Shown: positions 49,314-57,937, numbered from the stretch's first letter. The stretch is DNA of 64,000 bases from Cloacibacterium sp046296655 (GCA_046296655.1 JBKBLE010000005.1:1-64000); one strand, 5' to 3'. The notes: generated by a model from the letters alone, not told the origin. Numbers and translations: made by a program.

Positions 49314-50088
49314 AAATTTCTTCGTTTTAGTTTTACTGAGCTGTTATAGTTTTATTTCAGCACAATATAACGTTCCAGAACCTCCCAGTAAAATTTATCC
49401 TGTCTATGACGAAGTAGGATTACTGAATGCTACGGAAAAAGAAGAAATTAATCAAAAACTCATCAAATTTGCAGATTCTTCTTCTACAGAAATTCTGGTA
49501 GTCATCATTCCTACAACTAATGGCGAAGATGTAAATTTTGTGGCGACACAATGGGGAGAAAAATGGAAAATAGGAGAAAAAGAACAAGATAACGGCGTTG
49601 TTTTCCTCATTGCAACCGAAGATAGAAAAATGTCTATTCAGCAAGGTCGTGGTGTAGAGCAATATCTTACCGCTTCTGTTGCAGGGCAAATTCTAGATTA
49701 TTTGGTAACACCATATTTCAAAAAAGGTCAATGGTTTGCAGGAATAAATGCTGGAACCTCTGCAATAATGGATGCAGTAAGAGGTAAATTTAAACCGCTT
49801 TCTGAATCAGAACCTCAACCGATTGATATTTCCCTGAAACACGTTCTAATTTTTGCACTTATTCTGTTCTTCATTATTTATATTTTGTCAAAAAATAATA
49901 ATGGTGGCGGTTTTGGCAATGACGATGGAGATGTAATTCTTACCAGAAGAGGAAGAAGAGTCTATCCAGGTGGTTTCTTCCCAGGAAGTTTTGGAGGAGG
50001 CTTTGGTGGCGGAAGTTCAGGCGGTGGATTTGGCGGTTTCGGTGGTGGCGGAAGTTTTGGAGGAGGTGGCGCTTCTGGAAGTTGGTAG
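49282..50088 (+). CDS. exported TPM-domain protein with glycine-rich tail (YgcG type)
   Basis: About 268 aa. A signal peptide (ending FISAQ), TPM domain (about 30-165, including EEINQKLIKFADSSSTEILV), a transmembrane helix (VLIFALILFFIIYIL), and a Gly/Ser/Phe-rich tail (GGGFGGGSSGGGFGGFGGG is typical). The tail is of the type that ends in GASGSW. The ORF opens at a TTG at 49264; ATG 49282 or 49294 is the likely start, still overlapping the previous gene by 20-32 bases. Confidence 0.88.
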   Translation: MNYLMKLPSLKNFFVLVLLSCYSFISAQYNVPEPPSKIYPVYDEVGLLNATEKEEINQKLIKFADSSSTEILVVIIPTTNGEDVNFVATQWGEKWKIGEKEQDNGVVFLIATEDRKMSIQQGRGVEQYLTASVAGQILDYLVTPYFKKGQWFAGINAGTSAIMDAVRGKFKPLSESEPQPIDISLKHVLIFALILFFIIYILSKNNNGGGFGNDDGDVILTRRGRRVYPGGFFPGSFGGGFGGGSSGGGFGGFGGGGSFGGGGASGSW

Positions 50089-50114
50089 AATATTAAAATT
50101 TAAGAAAAATAACC

Positions 50115-50285
50115 ATGAAAAACTTAATGTACATTTCTAGTATTTTATTAATTACTGTTTCTATTTTTTTACTTATTGAATATCCAAATTCAAATAGAAC
50201 TAGTTTAATTTCTGGATTTTTCTTATCAATAGGATTTATGTTAAACCTTGCCTCATACTTAATTATTAGAAATCAAAAAGAATAA
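50115..50285 (+). CDS. 56-aa two-span membrane protein
   Basis: ATG at 50115, TAA at 50283-50285. The peptide begins MKNLMYISSILLITVSIFLL, has a polar loop EYPNSNRTS, a second hydrophobic stretch (LISGFFLSIGFMLNLASYLI) and a basic end RNQKE, a helical hairpin in the membrane. It follows the YgcG-type TPM gene by 26 bases, so it is probably the fourth gene of the lemA operon. No family recognised. Confidence 0.6.
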   Translation: MKNLMYISSILLITVSIFLLIEYPNSNRTSLISGFFLSIGFMLNLASYLIIRNQKE

Positions 50286-50303
50286 GAATTTATTTAAATG
50301 TAT

Positions 50304-50411
50304 TTTGTCATTCTGAATGAAATTTTGCGAAGCATTATGAAATGAAGAATCTATTTAAAATTATTTCTTAAAGATTTTTCGGCTCCACTTCGTTACTCTC
50401 AAAATGACAAA
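50304..50411. repeat. interspersed inverted repeat (TTTGTCATTCTGAATGA type)
   Basis: TTTGTCATTCTGA at the left end is matched by the imperfect inverse TCTCAAAATGACAAA at the right end, with AATGAAGAATCT and GATTTTTCGGCTCCACTTCG in between. This composition (GTCATTCTGAA ... AGATTCTTCGGCTCCGC) is a known type of dispersed flavobacterial intergenic repeat, stated from memory. Only one copy is in this window. No ORF. Confidence 0.6.
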
Positions 50412-50453
50412 TGAAATAGTTTTAAACAGACCATAAAACATTAAAAATCAAAT

Positions 50454-50483
50454 AAAAAGCAACTCAAAATCGAGTTGCTTTTT
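50454..50483. terminator. bidirectional terminator
   Basis: AAAAAGCAACTC (50454-50465) and GAGTTGCTTTTT (50472-50483), a perfect 12-bp stem with A and T ends, between the converging lemA operon and the head-GIN gene. Confidence 0.85.
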
Positions 50484-50520
50484 CGGTTTAATAATTGGAA
50501 TATGAAGAAAAATAAAGTTA

Positions 50521-51323
50521 CTAATTTACATTTACGCTTCCACTGCTGCTTTCAGAAGAAGAAATAACGGGATTTCCTAGTTTTTTAAGATTTACATCTC
50601 CACTAGAAGACGCTTTTGCCGAAGCTTTTTGAGAAACCATCGCAGAAATACTTGCTGATGATGAAGCATGAAACTCTCCTTCTTTTACTTCTAAATTTCT
50701 CCCGTTAAAATCACCAGAAGAACTCGCGTGAATGCTACCGTGTTGCACTTTTCCATCTACAGAAAATCACCACTCGAAGAAACTTCGAAACGAGCATAAT
50801 CTGCCCAAACTTTCCCAGAAAAACTACCACTACTTCCTACTGAAATATCTAATTGATTGGCTTCTAAATGTCCGTCAACGTCCGCAGAGCTGGAGACATC
50901 TACTTTCAGTTTATCTTGCATAAAAGTATCTTTCACCTTTACAGAAGCACTAGAATTCGCTCTCAATTCATCAAAATCTTTAGCATAAACAACAGCTTTT
51001 ACTCTTTCTGTAGAAATAGGATTTGTATAATCAGAATCTACATAAATTCTTACGTTTTGTCCGTTTTGTTCTACTTTCACAAATTCTAAAATATCTGAAG
51101 GCGCAGAAATAACTACTTTTTCTACATCAGATTTTACAATATCTGCATGAATAGAAGTAGAAACTTCTATGCTATTGAAATCTCTCGAAAATACTTTTTC
51201 AGTCATCGGTCCATTTCCTTTTTTGCCTGTGAAGATATCACCAATGCTTCCATTATCAGATTTCACATTGATACAAGAAGCTAATGATAAGCTTAAAAGA
51301 AAGACAGGAATCGTTTTTTGCAT
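50521..51323 (-). pseudogene. frameshifted head-GIN (DUF2807) lipoprotein gene
   Basis: The first part (51323 to 50757, 188 aa) begins with a lipoprotein signal (MQKTIPVFLLSLSLASC, lipobox Cys 17) and the DUF2807 repeats with many Ser-Ser-Ser-Gly/Ala motifs (SSSADVDG, SSGSFSG, VSSSGDF). It stops at a TAG right after SSSGDFL. The same domain continues in another frame (50748 to 50521, HGSIHASSSGDFNG, SSSESSSGSVNVN). Adding one T to the TTTT run (plus 50763-50766) restores G-D-F-S-V-D-G-K-V-Q-H-G. So the gene carries one single-base deletion, either real or a sequencing error. Intact members are surface beta-helix proteins of unknown function. Confidence 0.85.
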
Positions 51324-51448
51324 GATTAATATTTTAATAATTAGACGTTTAGATTTATTTTTTGTTACAAAATTCCTTTTAGAAGAATACTGAATTGCTT
51401 TCTACAAATTTTGTATCTTTAACCCTATAAATATTCAACAATTTAACA

Positions 51449-53578
51449 ATGAAAAATATTACATCAATTTTGCTGATGTCTGCATTAGGTTTCAGCATTT
51501 CTTGTTCTACCATGAAAGAAAATACCACAAAAATTGATGATACTGCTGTTTTAAACAATCCTTTTTATAAGAAAAGTACATTGCAGTATCAGGCTCCAGA
51601 ATTTGACAAAATTAAAGACGAACATTTTGCTCCAGCTTTTGACTATGGTTTAAAAGTAAACGAAGCAGAAATTGCTGCAATAGTGAACAACAAGGAAGCA
51701 GCAACATTTGAAAACACCATTTTGGCACTTGAAAAAAGTGGTGAAGTATTGAAACGTGCGCAAATTGTTTTCTACAACCTTACAGGTTCTAATACCAATC
51801 CTACTCTACAGAAAATAGAAGAACAATACGCTCCTATTTTTGCATCTCATGCAGATAAAATTTATCTAAATTCTGCACTTTATAATAGAATTAAAGCCAT
51901 TAAAACAGATGGTTTAGATGCAGAAGATCAAAGATTGTTAGAAGTGTACAAGCAACGTTTTGAATTGGCTGGTGCTAATCTTTCTGATGCCGACAAAGAG
52001 CAAATGAAAAAAATAAACGCAGAATTGGCAACACTTTCTACTCAATTTTCTAGTAAATTATTAGAAGCAAGAAAAAAAGGAGCTGTTTTAATTTCAGACG
52101 TTAAGGAATTAGACGGATTATCTGCTGATGAAATCGCTGCTGCAGCTACAGATGCTAAAAATGCTGGTTATGAAGGCAAATATCTTTTGACTTTGCTCAA
52201 TACTACTCAACAACCGCTTCTTCAAAATCTTAAAAACAGAGCGACCAGAGAAAAATTATTCAAAGCTTCTTGGTACAGAGCAGAAAAAGGAGACGAAAAC
52301 GATACTAGAGCTATCCTCGAAAGACAGGCGAAACTGAGAATGGAGAAAGCGCATCTTATGGGAAAATCTTCTTACGCTGAACTGAATTTGGTAGACCAAA
52401 TGGCAAAAAAACCAGAAAATGCAATGAACCTTCTTTACCAATTAGGAAAACCTGCAGTAGAGCAAGCGAAAAGAGAAATTGTGGATATTCAAGCGCTAAT
52501 TGATGCTCAAAAAGGCGGTTTCGAACTCGCACCTTGGGATTGGAATTTCTATGCAGAACAAGTGCGTAAAGCAAAATATGACTTAGACGAAAACCAAATC
52601 AAACCTTATTTTGAAGTGTCTACCGTTTTAGAAAAAGGCGTTTTCTATGCTGCAGAAAAATTCTACGGAATTACCTTCAAAAAAAGAAAAGATTTACCAG
52701 TTTATCATCCAGATGTAGTAGCTTATGAAGTTTTTGATAGAGACGGAAAATCTTTAGCGATTTATTACTTAGATTTTTATACCAGAGATAATAAAAATGG
52801 TGGCGCTTGGATGAGCAACTTCGTAGAACAATCATTTATGGCAGGAACTAAACCTGTAATTGTAAATGTTTTCAACTACCAAAAACCTGCTCCAGGAAAA
52901 CCTTCATTAATTTCTTATGATGATGTTTCTACCATGTTCCACGAGTTTGGTCATACTTTACACGGACTTTTTGCCAACCAAAAATACATTACCATTTCTG
53001 GAACCAATGTTCCTAGAGATTTTGTAGAATTCCCTTCTCAAATCAATGAATTTTTTGCGCTAGAACCTTCAGTTCTTAAAAATTATGCACTACACTATGA
53101 AACCAAACAACCAATGCCTCAAACTTTGGTAGATAAAATTAAAAAAGCGGCTACTTTTAACCAAGGTTATGCCACTACAGAATTGGTTTCTGCGGCAACA
53201 TTAGATATGGCTTGGCATTCTGTAAAATCTGAAGCTGAAATAAAACCTACTTTAGATTTTGAAAAAGAAGTCTTAACCAAATACGGATTTACATTGCCAC
53301 AAGTTCCACCAAGATATCATTCTCCTTATTTTGCTCACATTTGGGGAGGCGGTTATTCTGCAGGGTATTACGCTTATATATGGAGCGATGTTCTGAATGC
53401 AGATGCTTGGAAATGGATTACGGATAATGGTGGAATGACCAGAGAAAACGGCGATCGTTTCAGAAAATATATTCTATCTGTAGGAAATTCTGTAGACTTG
53501 AATCAAGCGTTCAAAGATTTTACAGGAAGAACTCCAGATATTAAACCACTTTTACAAAACAAAGGATTTGTGAAATAG
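51449..53578 (+). CDS. dcp: M3 family metallopeptidase (dipeptidyl carboxypeptidase)
   Basis: 709 aa. A lipoprotein signal (lipobox cysteine in GFSISC) anchors it in the envelope. The zinc motif is H498-E-F-G-H502 in MFHEFGHTLHG, with the third ligand Glu in FVEFPSQINEFFA. Thimet-like M3 peptidases (Dcp) release C-terminal dipeptides or degrade short peptides. The long alpha-helical N-terminal half is complete. Alone in its transcription unit, followed by a terminator at 53618. Confidence 0.93.
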   Translation: MKNITSILLMSALGFSISCSTMKENTTKIDDTAVLNNPFYKKSTLQYQAPEFDKIKDEHFAPAFDYGLKVNEAEIAAIVNNKEAATFENTILALEKSGEVLKRAQIVFYNLTGSNTNPTLQKIEEQYAPIFASHADKIYLNSALYNRIKAIKTDGLDAEDQRLLEVYKQRFELAGANLSDADKEQMKKINAELATLSTQFSSKLLEARKKGAVLISDVKELDGLSADEIAAAATDAKNAGYEGKYLLTLLNTTQQPLLQNLKNRATREKLFKASWYRAEKGDENDTRAILERQAKLRMEKAHLMGKSSYAELNLVDQMAKKPENAMNLLYQLGKPAVEQAKREIVDIQALIDAQKGGFELAPWDWNFYAEQVRKAKYDLDENQIKPYFEVSTVLEKGVFYAAEKFYGITFKKRKDLPVYHPDVVAYEVFDRDGKSLAIYYLDFYTRDNKNGGAWMSNFVEQSFMAGTKPVIVNVFNYQKPAPGKPSLISYDDVSTMFHEFGHTLHGLFANQKYITISGTNVPRDFVEFPSQINEFFALEPSVLKNYALHYETKQPMPQTLVDKIKKAATFNQGYATTELVSAATLDMAWHSVKSEAEIKPTLDFEKEVLTKYGFTLPQVPPRYHSPYFAHIWGGGYSAGYYAYIWSDVLNADAWKWITDNGGMTRENGDRFRKYILSVGNSVDLNQAFKDFTGRTPDIKPLLQNKGFVK

Positions 53579-53612
53579 TAGAGACCGATGTTAGAAGACG
53601 GAAGTCCGAAGA
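53579..53612. repeat. short-word repeat (GATGTTAGAAGACGGAAGTCCGAAG)
   Basis: Immediately after the dcp stop; same wording as at 46925. Confidence 0.5.
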
Positions 53613-53617
53613 TATTT

Positions 53618-53647
53618 AAACCACTGATTTTTATTCGGTGGTTTTTT
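53618..53647 (+). terminator. terminator after dcp
   Basis: AAACCACTGA (53618-53627) and TCGGTGGTTT (53635-53644) with one G-T pair and a T-run to 53647. Confidence 0.85.
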
Positions 53648-53693
53648 GTATTTTAAGAATAGTAAATTTTCTTTTTTCAAAGATTAAATTTTT

Positions 53694-53701
53694 TAGATTT
53701 G
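53694..53701 (+). promoter_or_regulatory. -7 box abutting the DUF4442 start
   Basis: TAGATTTG ends 4 bases before the ATG at 53706, the same arrangement as dinB. Confidence 0.4.
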
Positions 53702-53705
53702 TGTC

Positions 53706-54155
53706 ATGAACAAATTCCAATTACACTTATTTCTGTTTTTAAAAATCCCGATTTCTTGGATTGCAGGAGTGCGCCTAAAAGAAATGAATGATGAAATCTG
53801 CATCACCAAAGTAAAATTCGGTTGGCTCAATCAAAACCCTTTCAATTCTATGTTTTGGGCAGTTCAAGGAATGGCTGCAGAATTTTCTACAGGATTTCTT
53901 TGTGCCGAAAAAATTAGAAAATCGGGTAAGAAAATCTCTATGCTCGTCGTAAAAAACGAAGCCGAATTTACCAAAAAAGCTGTGGGTAGAGTTACTTTTT
54001 CTTGTCATCAAGGAAAAGAACTGGATGCCGTTTTACAAAAAGCCATCGAAACTGGAGAAGGACAAACTCTCACCATGTTCTCTGAAGGTAAAGACCAAAA
54101 AGGCGATTTGGTTTCTAAATTTGCTTTTACCTGGAGTTTTAAAGTGAAAAACTAG
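53706..54155 (+). CDS. DUF4442 family protein (hotdog-fold)
   Basis: 149 aa. MNKFQLHLFLFLKIPISWIAGVRL at the start (cited in part: KFQLHLFLFLKIPISWIAGV), then MFWAVQGMAAEFSTGFLCAEKI and VKNEAEFTKKAVGRVTF, which match DUF4442, a hotdog fold related to acyl-CoA thioesterases. No function is shown for the family; a thioesterase role is inferred from fold. Followed by a spacer with GCTGAT-type repeats. Confidence 0.85.
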   Translation: MNKFQLHLFLFLKIPISWIAGVRLKEMNDEICITKVKFGWLNQNPFNSMFWAVQGMAAEFSTGFLCAEKIRKSGKKISMLVVKNEAEFTKKAVGRVTFSCHQGKELDAVLQKAIETGEGQTLTMFSEGKDQKGDLVSKFAFTWSFKVKN

Positions 54156-54159
54156 AGAA

Positions 54160-54235
54160 ACTCTTGCTGATAAAGCAGATTTAGCAAATAAAATCAGCAT
54201 AATCAGCCAAATCTGAGAGAAAACATCATCAAAAT
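54160..54235. repeat. GCTGAT/ATCAGC spacer repeat
   Basis: GCTGATAAAGCAGATTTAGC and AATCAGCATAATCAGCC form overlapping imperfect inverted and direct copies of a GCTGAT word. Similar patterning at 55615. Confidence 0.4.
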
Positions 54236-54305
54236 CACTCATAAAAGGCGGGTTGGTTTATTATTTTTCACTATTTTAGTTTTCTAAAACTAAAAACCAT
54301 TTTCT

Positions 54306-54956
54306 ATGCTGCTTGATTTACTGTTCCCGAACAGATGTCTGCATTGTAACACCATCATTTCAAAAGACGAATTGGTTTGCCATGTATGTTTCCCTCAAAT
54401 TAAGTTTTTTCATTTTAATTTCTACGAAGAAAACCCTCTGAAACAGAGATGTAAACTTTTATTCCCTGTGAAAAACGCTTATGCTGTGATGGAATTTCAA
54501 GAAGAAGCATTGAGCCAAAAAATCATTCATCAACTCAAATATCGTTCTCAGGAAAAAGTTGGAAAAATCATGGCTGAATGGACTTTGGAAAGAATTTACC
54601 TTTCGGAAAAACCAGATGTTTTAATTACGGTTCCGCTTCATCCTAAAAAATTAAAAAAACGAGGTTATAATCAGTTGCATCTTTTTGCAGACACGCTTTC
54701 TAAAAATTGGGAAATCCCACATCATAAAGAAGCGCTCAAAAGAAATTCTTACCAAAAAGCACAAGCCCAAAAAGACAAATCTCACCGTGCCGAAACGAAA
54801 TACGATTTCTCACTCACTGAAGAAATTTCTGGGAAACATGTTTTGTTAATAGACGATGTTTTCACCACGGGAAATACAATAAGCGCCATTGCTTGGGAAA
54901 TTTTAAAAAATCCAAGTAATAAAGTGAGTGTTTTGGTGATGGCTTTTGATTCGTAG
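54306..54956 (+). CDS. comF: ComF family phosphoribosyltransferase-like protein
   Basis: 216 aa. An N-terminal zinc ribbon (C11, C14, C25, C28 in RCLHCNT and LVCHVCF) precedes a type I PRT domain with RGYNQLHLFADTLS and the PRPP loop VLLIDDVFTTGNT (about 178-190). ComF proteins take part in DNA uptake/processing in competent bacteria, though the enzymatic reaction is unknown. Convergent with upp; 3 bases apart. Confidence 0.92.
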   Translation: MLLDLLFPNRCLHCNTIISKDELVCHVCFPQIKFFHFNFYEENPLKQRCKLLFPVKNAYAVMEFQEEALSQKIIHQLKYRSQEKVGKIMAEWTLERIYLSEKPDVLITVPLHPKKLKKRGYNQLHLFADTLSKNWEIPHHKEALKRNSYQKAQAQKDKSHRAETKYDFSLTEEISGKHVLLIDDVFTTGNTISAIAWEILKNPSNKVSVLVMAFDS

Positions 54957-54959
54957 TGA

Positions 54960-55610
54960 TTATCTCTGTAATTTCTGTCCGTAAGACAAATCTCCAGCAT
55001 CTCCTAATCCCGGAGAAATATAACCTTTTGACGTAAGATTTTCATCGATGGCTCCTACCCAAATATGCGCATCGGGAAAAGCACTGGAAAGTGTTTCTAC
55101 TCCTTGTTTACTTGCAATAACGGCTACAATATGGAGTTGAGAAGGTGTTCCGTGGTTTAATAAATCTTTCAGCGCTTCAATTAAACTTGCTCCTGTTGCT
55201 AACATGGGATCTGCTACGATTAATGGTCTTCCGTCTACACTAGGACAAGTAAGATAATCTTGTTTGATAGAGAAATAATCATTGGCATCGTGTTTTCTGT
55301 AGGCTGCCACAAAACCACAGTCTGCTTTGTCAAAATAATTAAGAATTCCTTCAAAAAGTGGAACTCCTGCTCTCAAAATAGTCGTAATTACAGGTTGAAC
55401 TGCAATTTCTTTCACCATAATTTTGTCTAATGGAGTAGAAATTTCTATTTCTTTGAATTCTAAACCTTTAGAAATTTCAAAAGCTGCAATTTCGCCGATT
55501 CTTTCCATGCTTTTACGGAAATTGGCTCTATTGGTTTGGGTTTCTACGTTTCTTAGTTCGTTGATCCAAGAATTGACTAATGAGAAATTTTGAGAAAGAA
55601 CAGTTACCAT
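54960..55610 (-). CDS. upp: uracil phosphoribosyltransferase
   Basis: 216 aa. Pyrimidine salvage: uracil + PRPP to UMP. LRAGVPLFEGIL, the PRPP loop VADPMLATGASLIEAL and the uracil-binding C-terminus (GYISPGLGDAGDLSYG) are present. A phosphoribosyltransferase-like comF lies tail-to-tail, by chance. The long leader contains a TTGATGTG tandem-like repeat at 55615. Confidence 0.95.
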   Translation of the reverse strand: MVTVLSQNFSLVNSWINELRNVETQTNRANFRKSMERIGEIAAFEISKGLEFKEIEISTPLDKIMVKEIAVQPVITTILRAGVPLFEGILNYFDKADCGFVAAYRKHDANDYFSIKQDYLTCPSVDGRPLIVADPMLATGASLIEALKDLLNHGTPSQLHIVAVIASKQGVETLSSAFPDAHIWVGAIDENLTSKGYISPGLGDAGDLSYGQKLQR

Positions 55611-55611
55611 A

Positions 55612-55668
55612 TGGATATGTTGATGTGTTGATGTGTTGATTTGCTGATTTGTTGATTTGATGATTTTT
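55612..55668. repeat. TTGATGTG/TTGATTTG degenerate tandem repeat in the upp leader
   Basis: Seven or so imperfect copies of an 8-9 base word (GTTGATGT, GTTGATTT, GCTGATTT, GATGATTT) between the upp ATG and its -7 box at 55684. It could affect translation or copy number could vary between strains. Confidence 0.6.
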
Positions 55669-55683
55669 CAAATAAAATCTTTA

Positions 55684-55691
55684 CAAATTTA
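55684..55691 (-). promoter_or_regulatory. -7 box for upp
   Basis: TAAATTTG on the minus strand, 73 bases before the ATG; the leader in between is repeat sequence. Confidence 0.45.
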
Positions 55692-55745
55692 TTGATATTT
55701 TTTGTCTGTTTAAAATGATTTTGAACATCAATTTCATTTTGAATG

Positions 55746-55782
55746 AAAAAACCCTTTCAGAATTTAGAATTCTAAAAGGGTT
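55746..55782 (-). terminator. terminator after der
   Basis: AACCCTTTCAGAATT pairs with AATTCTAAAAGGGTT (one C/A mismatch), with a T-run on the minus strand. It is 6 bases past the der stop. Confidence 0.85.
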
Positions 55783-55788
55783 GGTAAA

Positions 55789-57096
55789 TTATTTTTGTCT
55801 GAAATATACATCAATAGGAACTCCTGTAAAATCAAATTGCTTACGCAATTGGTTTTCGATGAATCTTCTGTATGGTTCTTTCACATACTGAGGTAGATTA
55901 CAGAAAAACGCAAATTGCGGAACTGGAGTTGGCAATTGGGTAATATATTTTATTTTCACATATTTCCCTTTGATTGCAGGTGGTGGAGTTTGCTCAATAA
56001 TAGGCAATAAAATTTCGTTAAGCTTAGAAGTTTTGATTCTTTTCTTACGATTTTCATAAACCATCATGGCAGTTTCTACCGCTTTTAAGATTCTTTGTTT
56101 CTTCAATGCAGAAACAAAAAGAATTGGAACATCATTAAACTGAGCGATTTTTTCTTTGATTTTATTCTCAAAATCTCTCATGGTATTGGTTTCTTTTTCT
56201 ACCAAATCCCACTTATTCACTACAATTACGATTCCTTTTCTATTTTTTTGAGCCAAAGAGAAGATGTTCATATCCTGAGATTCCCAACCTAAAGTAGCAT
56301 CTACCATGATAATCACCACATCAGAATGTTCAATCGCTCTAATAGAGCGCATTACGGAATAGAATTCTAAGTCTTCAGAAACTTTAGATTTTCTACGCAT
56401 TCCAGCAGTATCTACCAACACAAACTCATGTCCGAATTTATTATATAACGTTTCGATGGAATCCCTGGTTGTACCAGCGATATCAGTAACAATGTTTCTG
56501 TTATCATCCAAAAGTGCATTGGTAAGTGTAGATTTTCCCACGTTTGGTCTTCCTGCAATGGTAATTTTAGGTAAACCTTCGAAAGGATCTTTGTATTCTG
56601 TAGTTGGGAAATCTGCAACCAAATCATCTAACAATTCACCAGTTCCAGAACCTGTAGCAGAAGAAATCGTATAATATTTTTCTACTCCTAACTGATAAAA
56701 TTCTGTAGCTGCAAGCATTTCTTTAGCAGAATCTACTTTGTTTACCACTAAATATAGAGGTTTATTGGCTTTTCTTAAAAGATTATAGATTTCGTGGTCT
56801 ATATCTTGAAGTCCTTCTTCTACGTTTACCATAAAAATGATAGAAGTAGCTTCATCTACTGCCAATTGAACTTGTTTACGGATTTCTTCTTCGAAGATAT
56901 CATCACTACCTACATCATAACCACCAGTATCTATTACGGTAAAGTCTACTCCATTCCAGTCAGATTTACCATAATGACGGTCTCTGGTTACACCAGCTGT
57001 AGAATCTACAATGGCTTCTCTTCTCTCTAATAAACGATTAAATAATGTGGATTTTCCTACGTTGGGACGCCCAACTATTGCTACGATATTACTCAT
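55789..57096 (-). CDS. der: ribosome biogenesis GTPase Der (EngA)
   Basis: 435 aa. Two tandem GTPase domains, each with a G1 motif GRPNVGKST (9-17 and about 180-190), DTGG and DTAG G3 motifs, and NKVD/NKWD G4 motifs, followed by the KH-like domain (about 355-435). Acts on the 50S subunit. Single-gene unit, with its own promoter and terminator. Confidence 0.97.
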   Translation of the reverse strand: MSNIVAIVGRPNVGKSTLFNRLLERREAIVDSTAGVTRDRHYGKSDWNGVDFTVIDTGGYDVGSDDIFEEEIRKQVQLAVDEATSIIFMVNVEEGLQDIDHEIYNLLRKANKPLYLVVNKVDSAKEMLAATEFYQLGVEKYYTISSATGSGTGELLDDLVADFPTTEYKDPFEGLPKITIAGRPNVGKSTLTNALLDDNRNIVTDIAGTTRDSIETLYNKFGHEFVLVDTAGMRRKSKVSEDLEFYSVMRSIRAIEHSDVVIIMVDATLGWESQDMNIFSLAQKNRKGIVIVVNKWDLVEKETNTMRDFENKIKEKIAQFNDVPILFVSALKKQRILKAVETAMMVYENRKKRIKTSKLNEILLPIIEQTPPPAIKGKYVKIKYITQLPTPVPQFAFFCNLPQYVKEPYRRFIENQLRKQFDFTGVPIDVYFRQK

Positions 57097-57156
57097 AAAA
57101 ATTGTATTAATAATCCTTAAAATTTTAGAAACTAGGATTAAGTTATTAATAGGTAT

Positions 57157-57193
57157 CTCCCACTTTGGGAGCCTTAAAATTTTTGCAAAGATA
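57157..57193 (-). promoter_or_regulatory. der promoter and leader hairpin
   Basis: The minus-strand -7 box TATCTTTG (57186-57193) lies about 90 bases before the der ATG. The leader contains a compact hairpin CTCCCA-CTT-TGGGAG (57157-57171). No known riboswitch or ribosomal-protein site is recognised. Confidence 0.4.
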
Positions 57194-57278
57194 AGATTTA
57201 TATTTATTTATAACGAGTATAAATTTCACATCCATTACATAAATATCAGAAAATCAATTATTATATAGATATTTTTTG

Positions 57279-57286
57279 TATTTTTG
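57279..57286 (+). promoter_or_regulatory. -7 box for the exported protein cluster
   Basis: TATTTTTG, 21 bases before the ATG at 57308. Confidence 0.45.
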
Positions 57287-57307
57287 CCTCAGGTTCTAAA
57301 AACACAA

Positions 57308-57937
57308 ATGAAGAAAAAATTGAAGAAACTTTACTTAGATAAATGTTCTTCGGGATTACTATTACCCAAATCTATTCTTAATGCTTCTAGCATTAAGATA
57401 TTCTTTGTTTTTATATACTTTCTTTCTATTGGTTTTTCCACACAAATGTCTGCTCAGGAATCAATCATTACTGGGTTAGAAAATATTCATATTTCAGAAG
57501 GAGCTACCATTATAACAGAACATACTGATAATAAAATTACTGTAATTACTTCTTCATCCACAAAAACTTACACACAAGAAGAAAAACTCCTAATCACCAA
57601 AATTGATGTTAACCAAAATAAAAAAAAGGGTTACACGAAGAAAAATATAGCAAAAAAAGCAAAAGGTAATTCGTTAAAAAAGTTCGAAAACATTAAAAAC
57701 TCTGCTTTATTTTGCAATACAAACTCAGAATCTAGCAGTTCTTTTGAAATAACAATCATACTCCAAAAGCAATGTACCAAAAGGTCTAATAATGGAAATG
57801 AATCTTTATTAAAACCAGAAAACAGCTGGAAAATAGCTTTAGTTAATTACCAGACTAAAGATAACATTCTATATCTCTTTTATCATTCTAAAAACGTTGA
57901 CGATTTCCTTTTTGCGAGACCACCGCCGCAGATTTAA
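57308..57937 (+). CDS. exported protein with RPPPQI terminus, unknown function
   Basis: About 209 aa. A very long basic N-region (MKKKLKKLYLDKCSSGLLLP) precedes the hydrophobic part of a signal peptide (IKIFFVFIYFLSIGFS) with cleavage after MSAQ. The mature part has a short beta segment (ENIHISEGATIITEH), a Lys-rich linker (KKKGYTKKNIAKKAKGN), two cysteines (FCNTN, KQCTK) and ends with FARPPPQI. The frame opens at a TTG at 57284 inside the promoter, so ATG 57308 is preferred. It heads a cluster of three exported-protein genes. Confidence 0.7.
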   Translation: MKKKLKKLYLDKCSSGLLLPKSILNASSIKIFFVFIYFLSIGFSTQMSAQESIITGLENIHISEGATIITEHTDNKITVITSSSTKTYTQEEKLLITKIDVNQNKKKGYTKKNIAKKAKGNSLKKFENIKNSALFCNTNSESSSSFEITIILQKQCTKRSNNGNESLLKPENSWKIALVNYQTKDNILYLFYHSKNVDDFLFARPPPQI

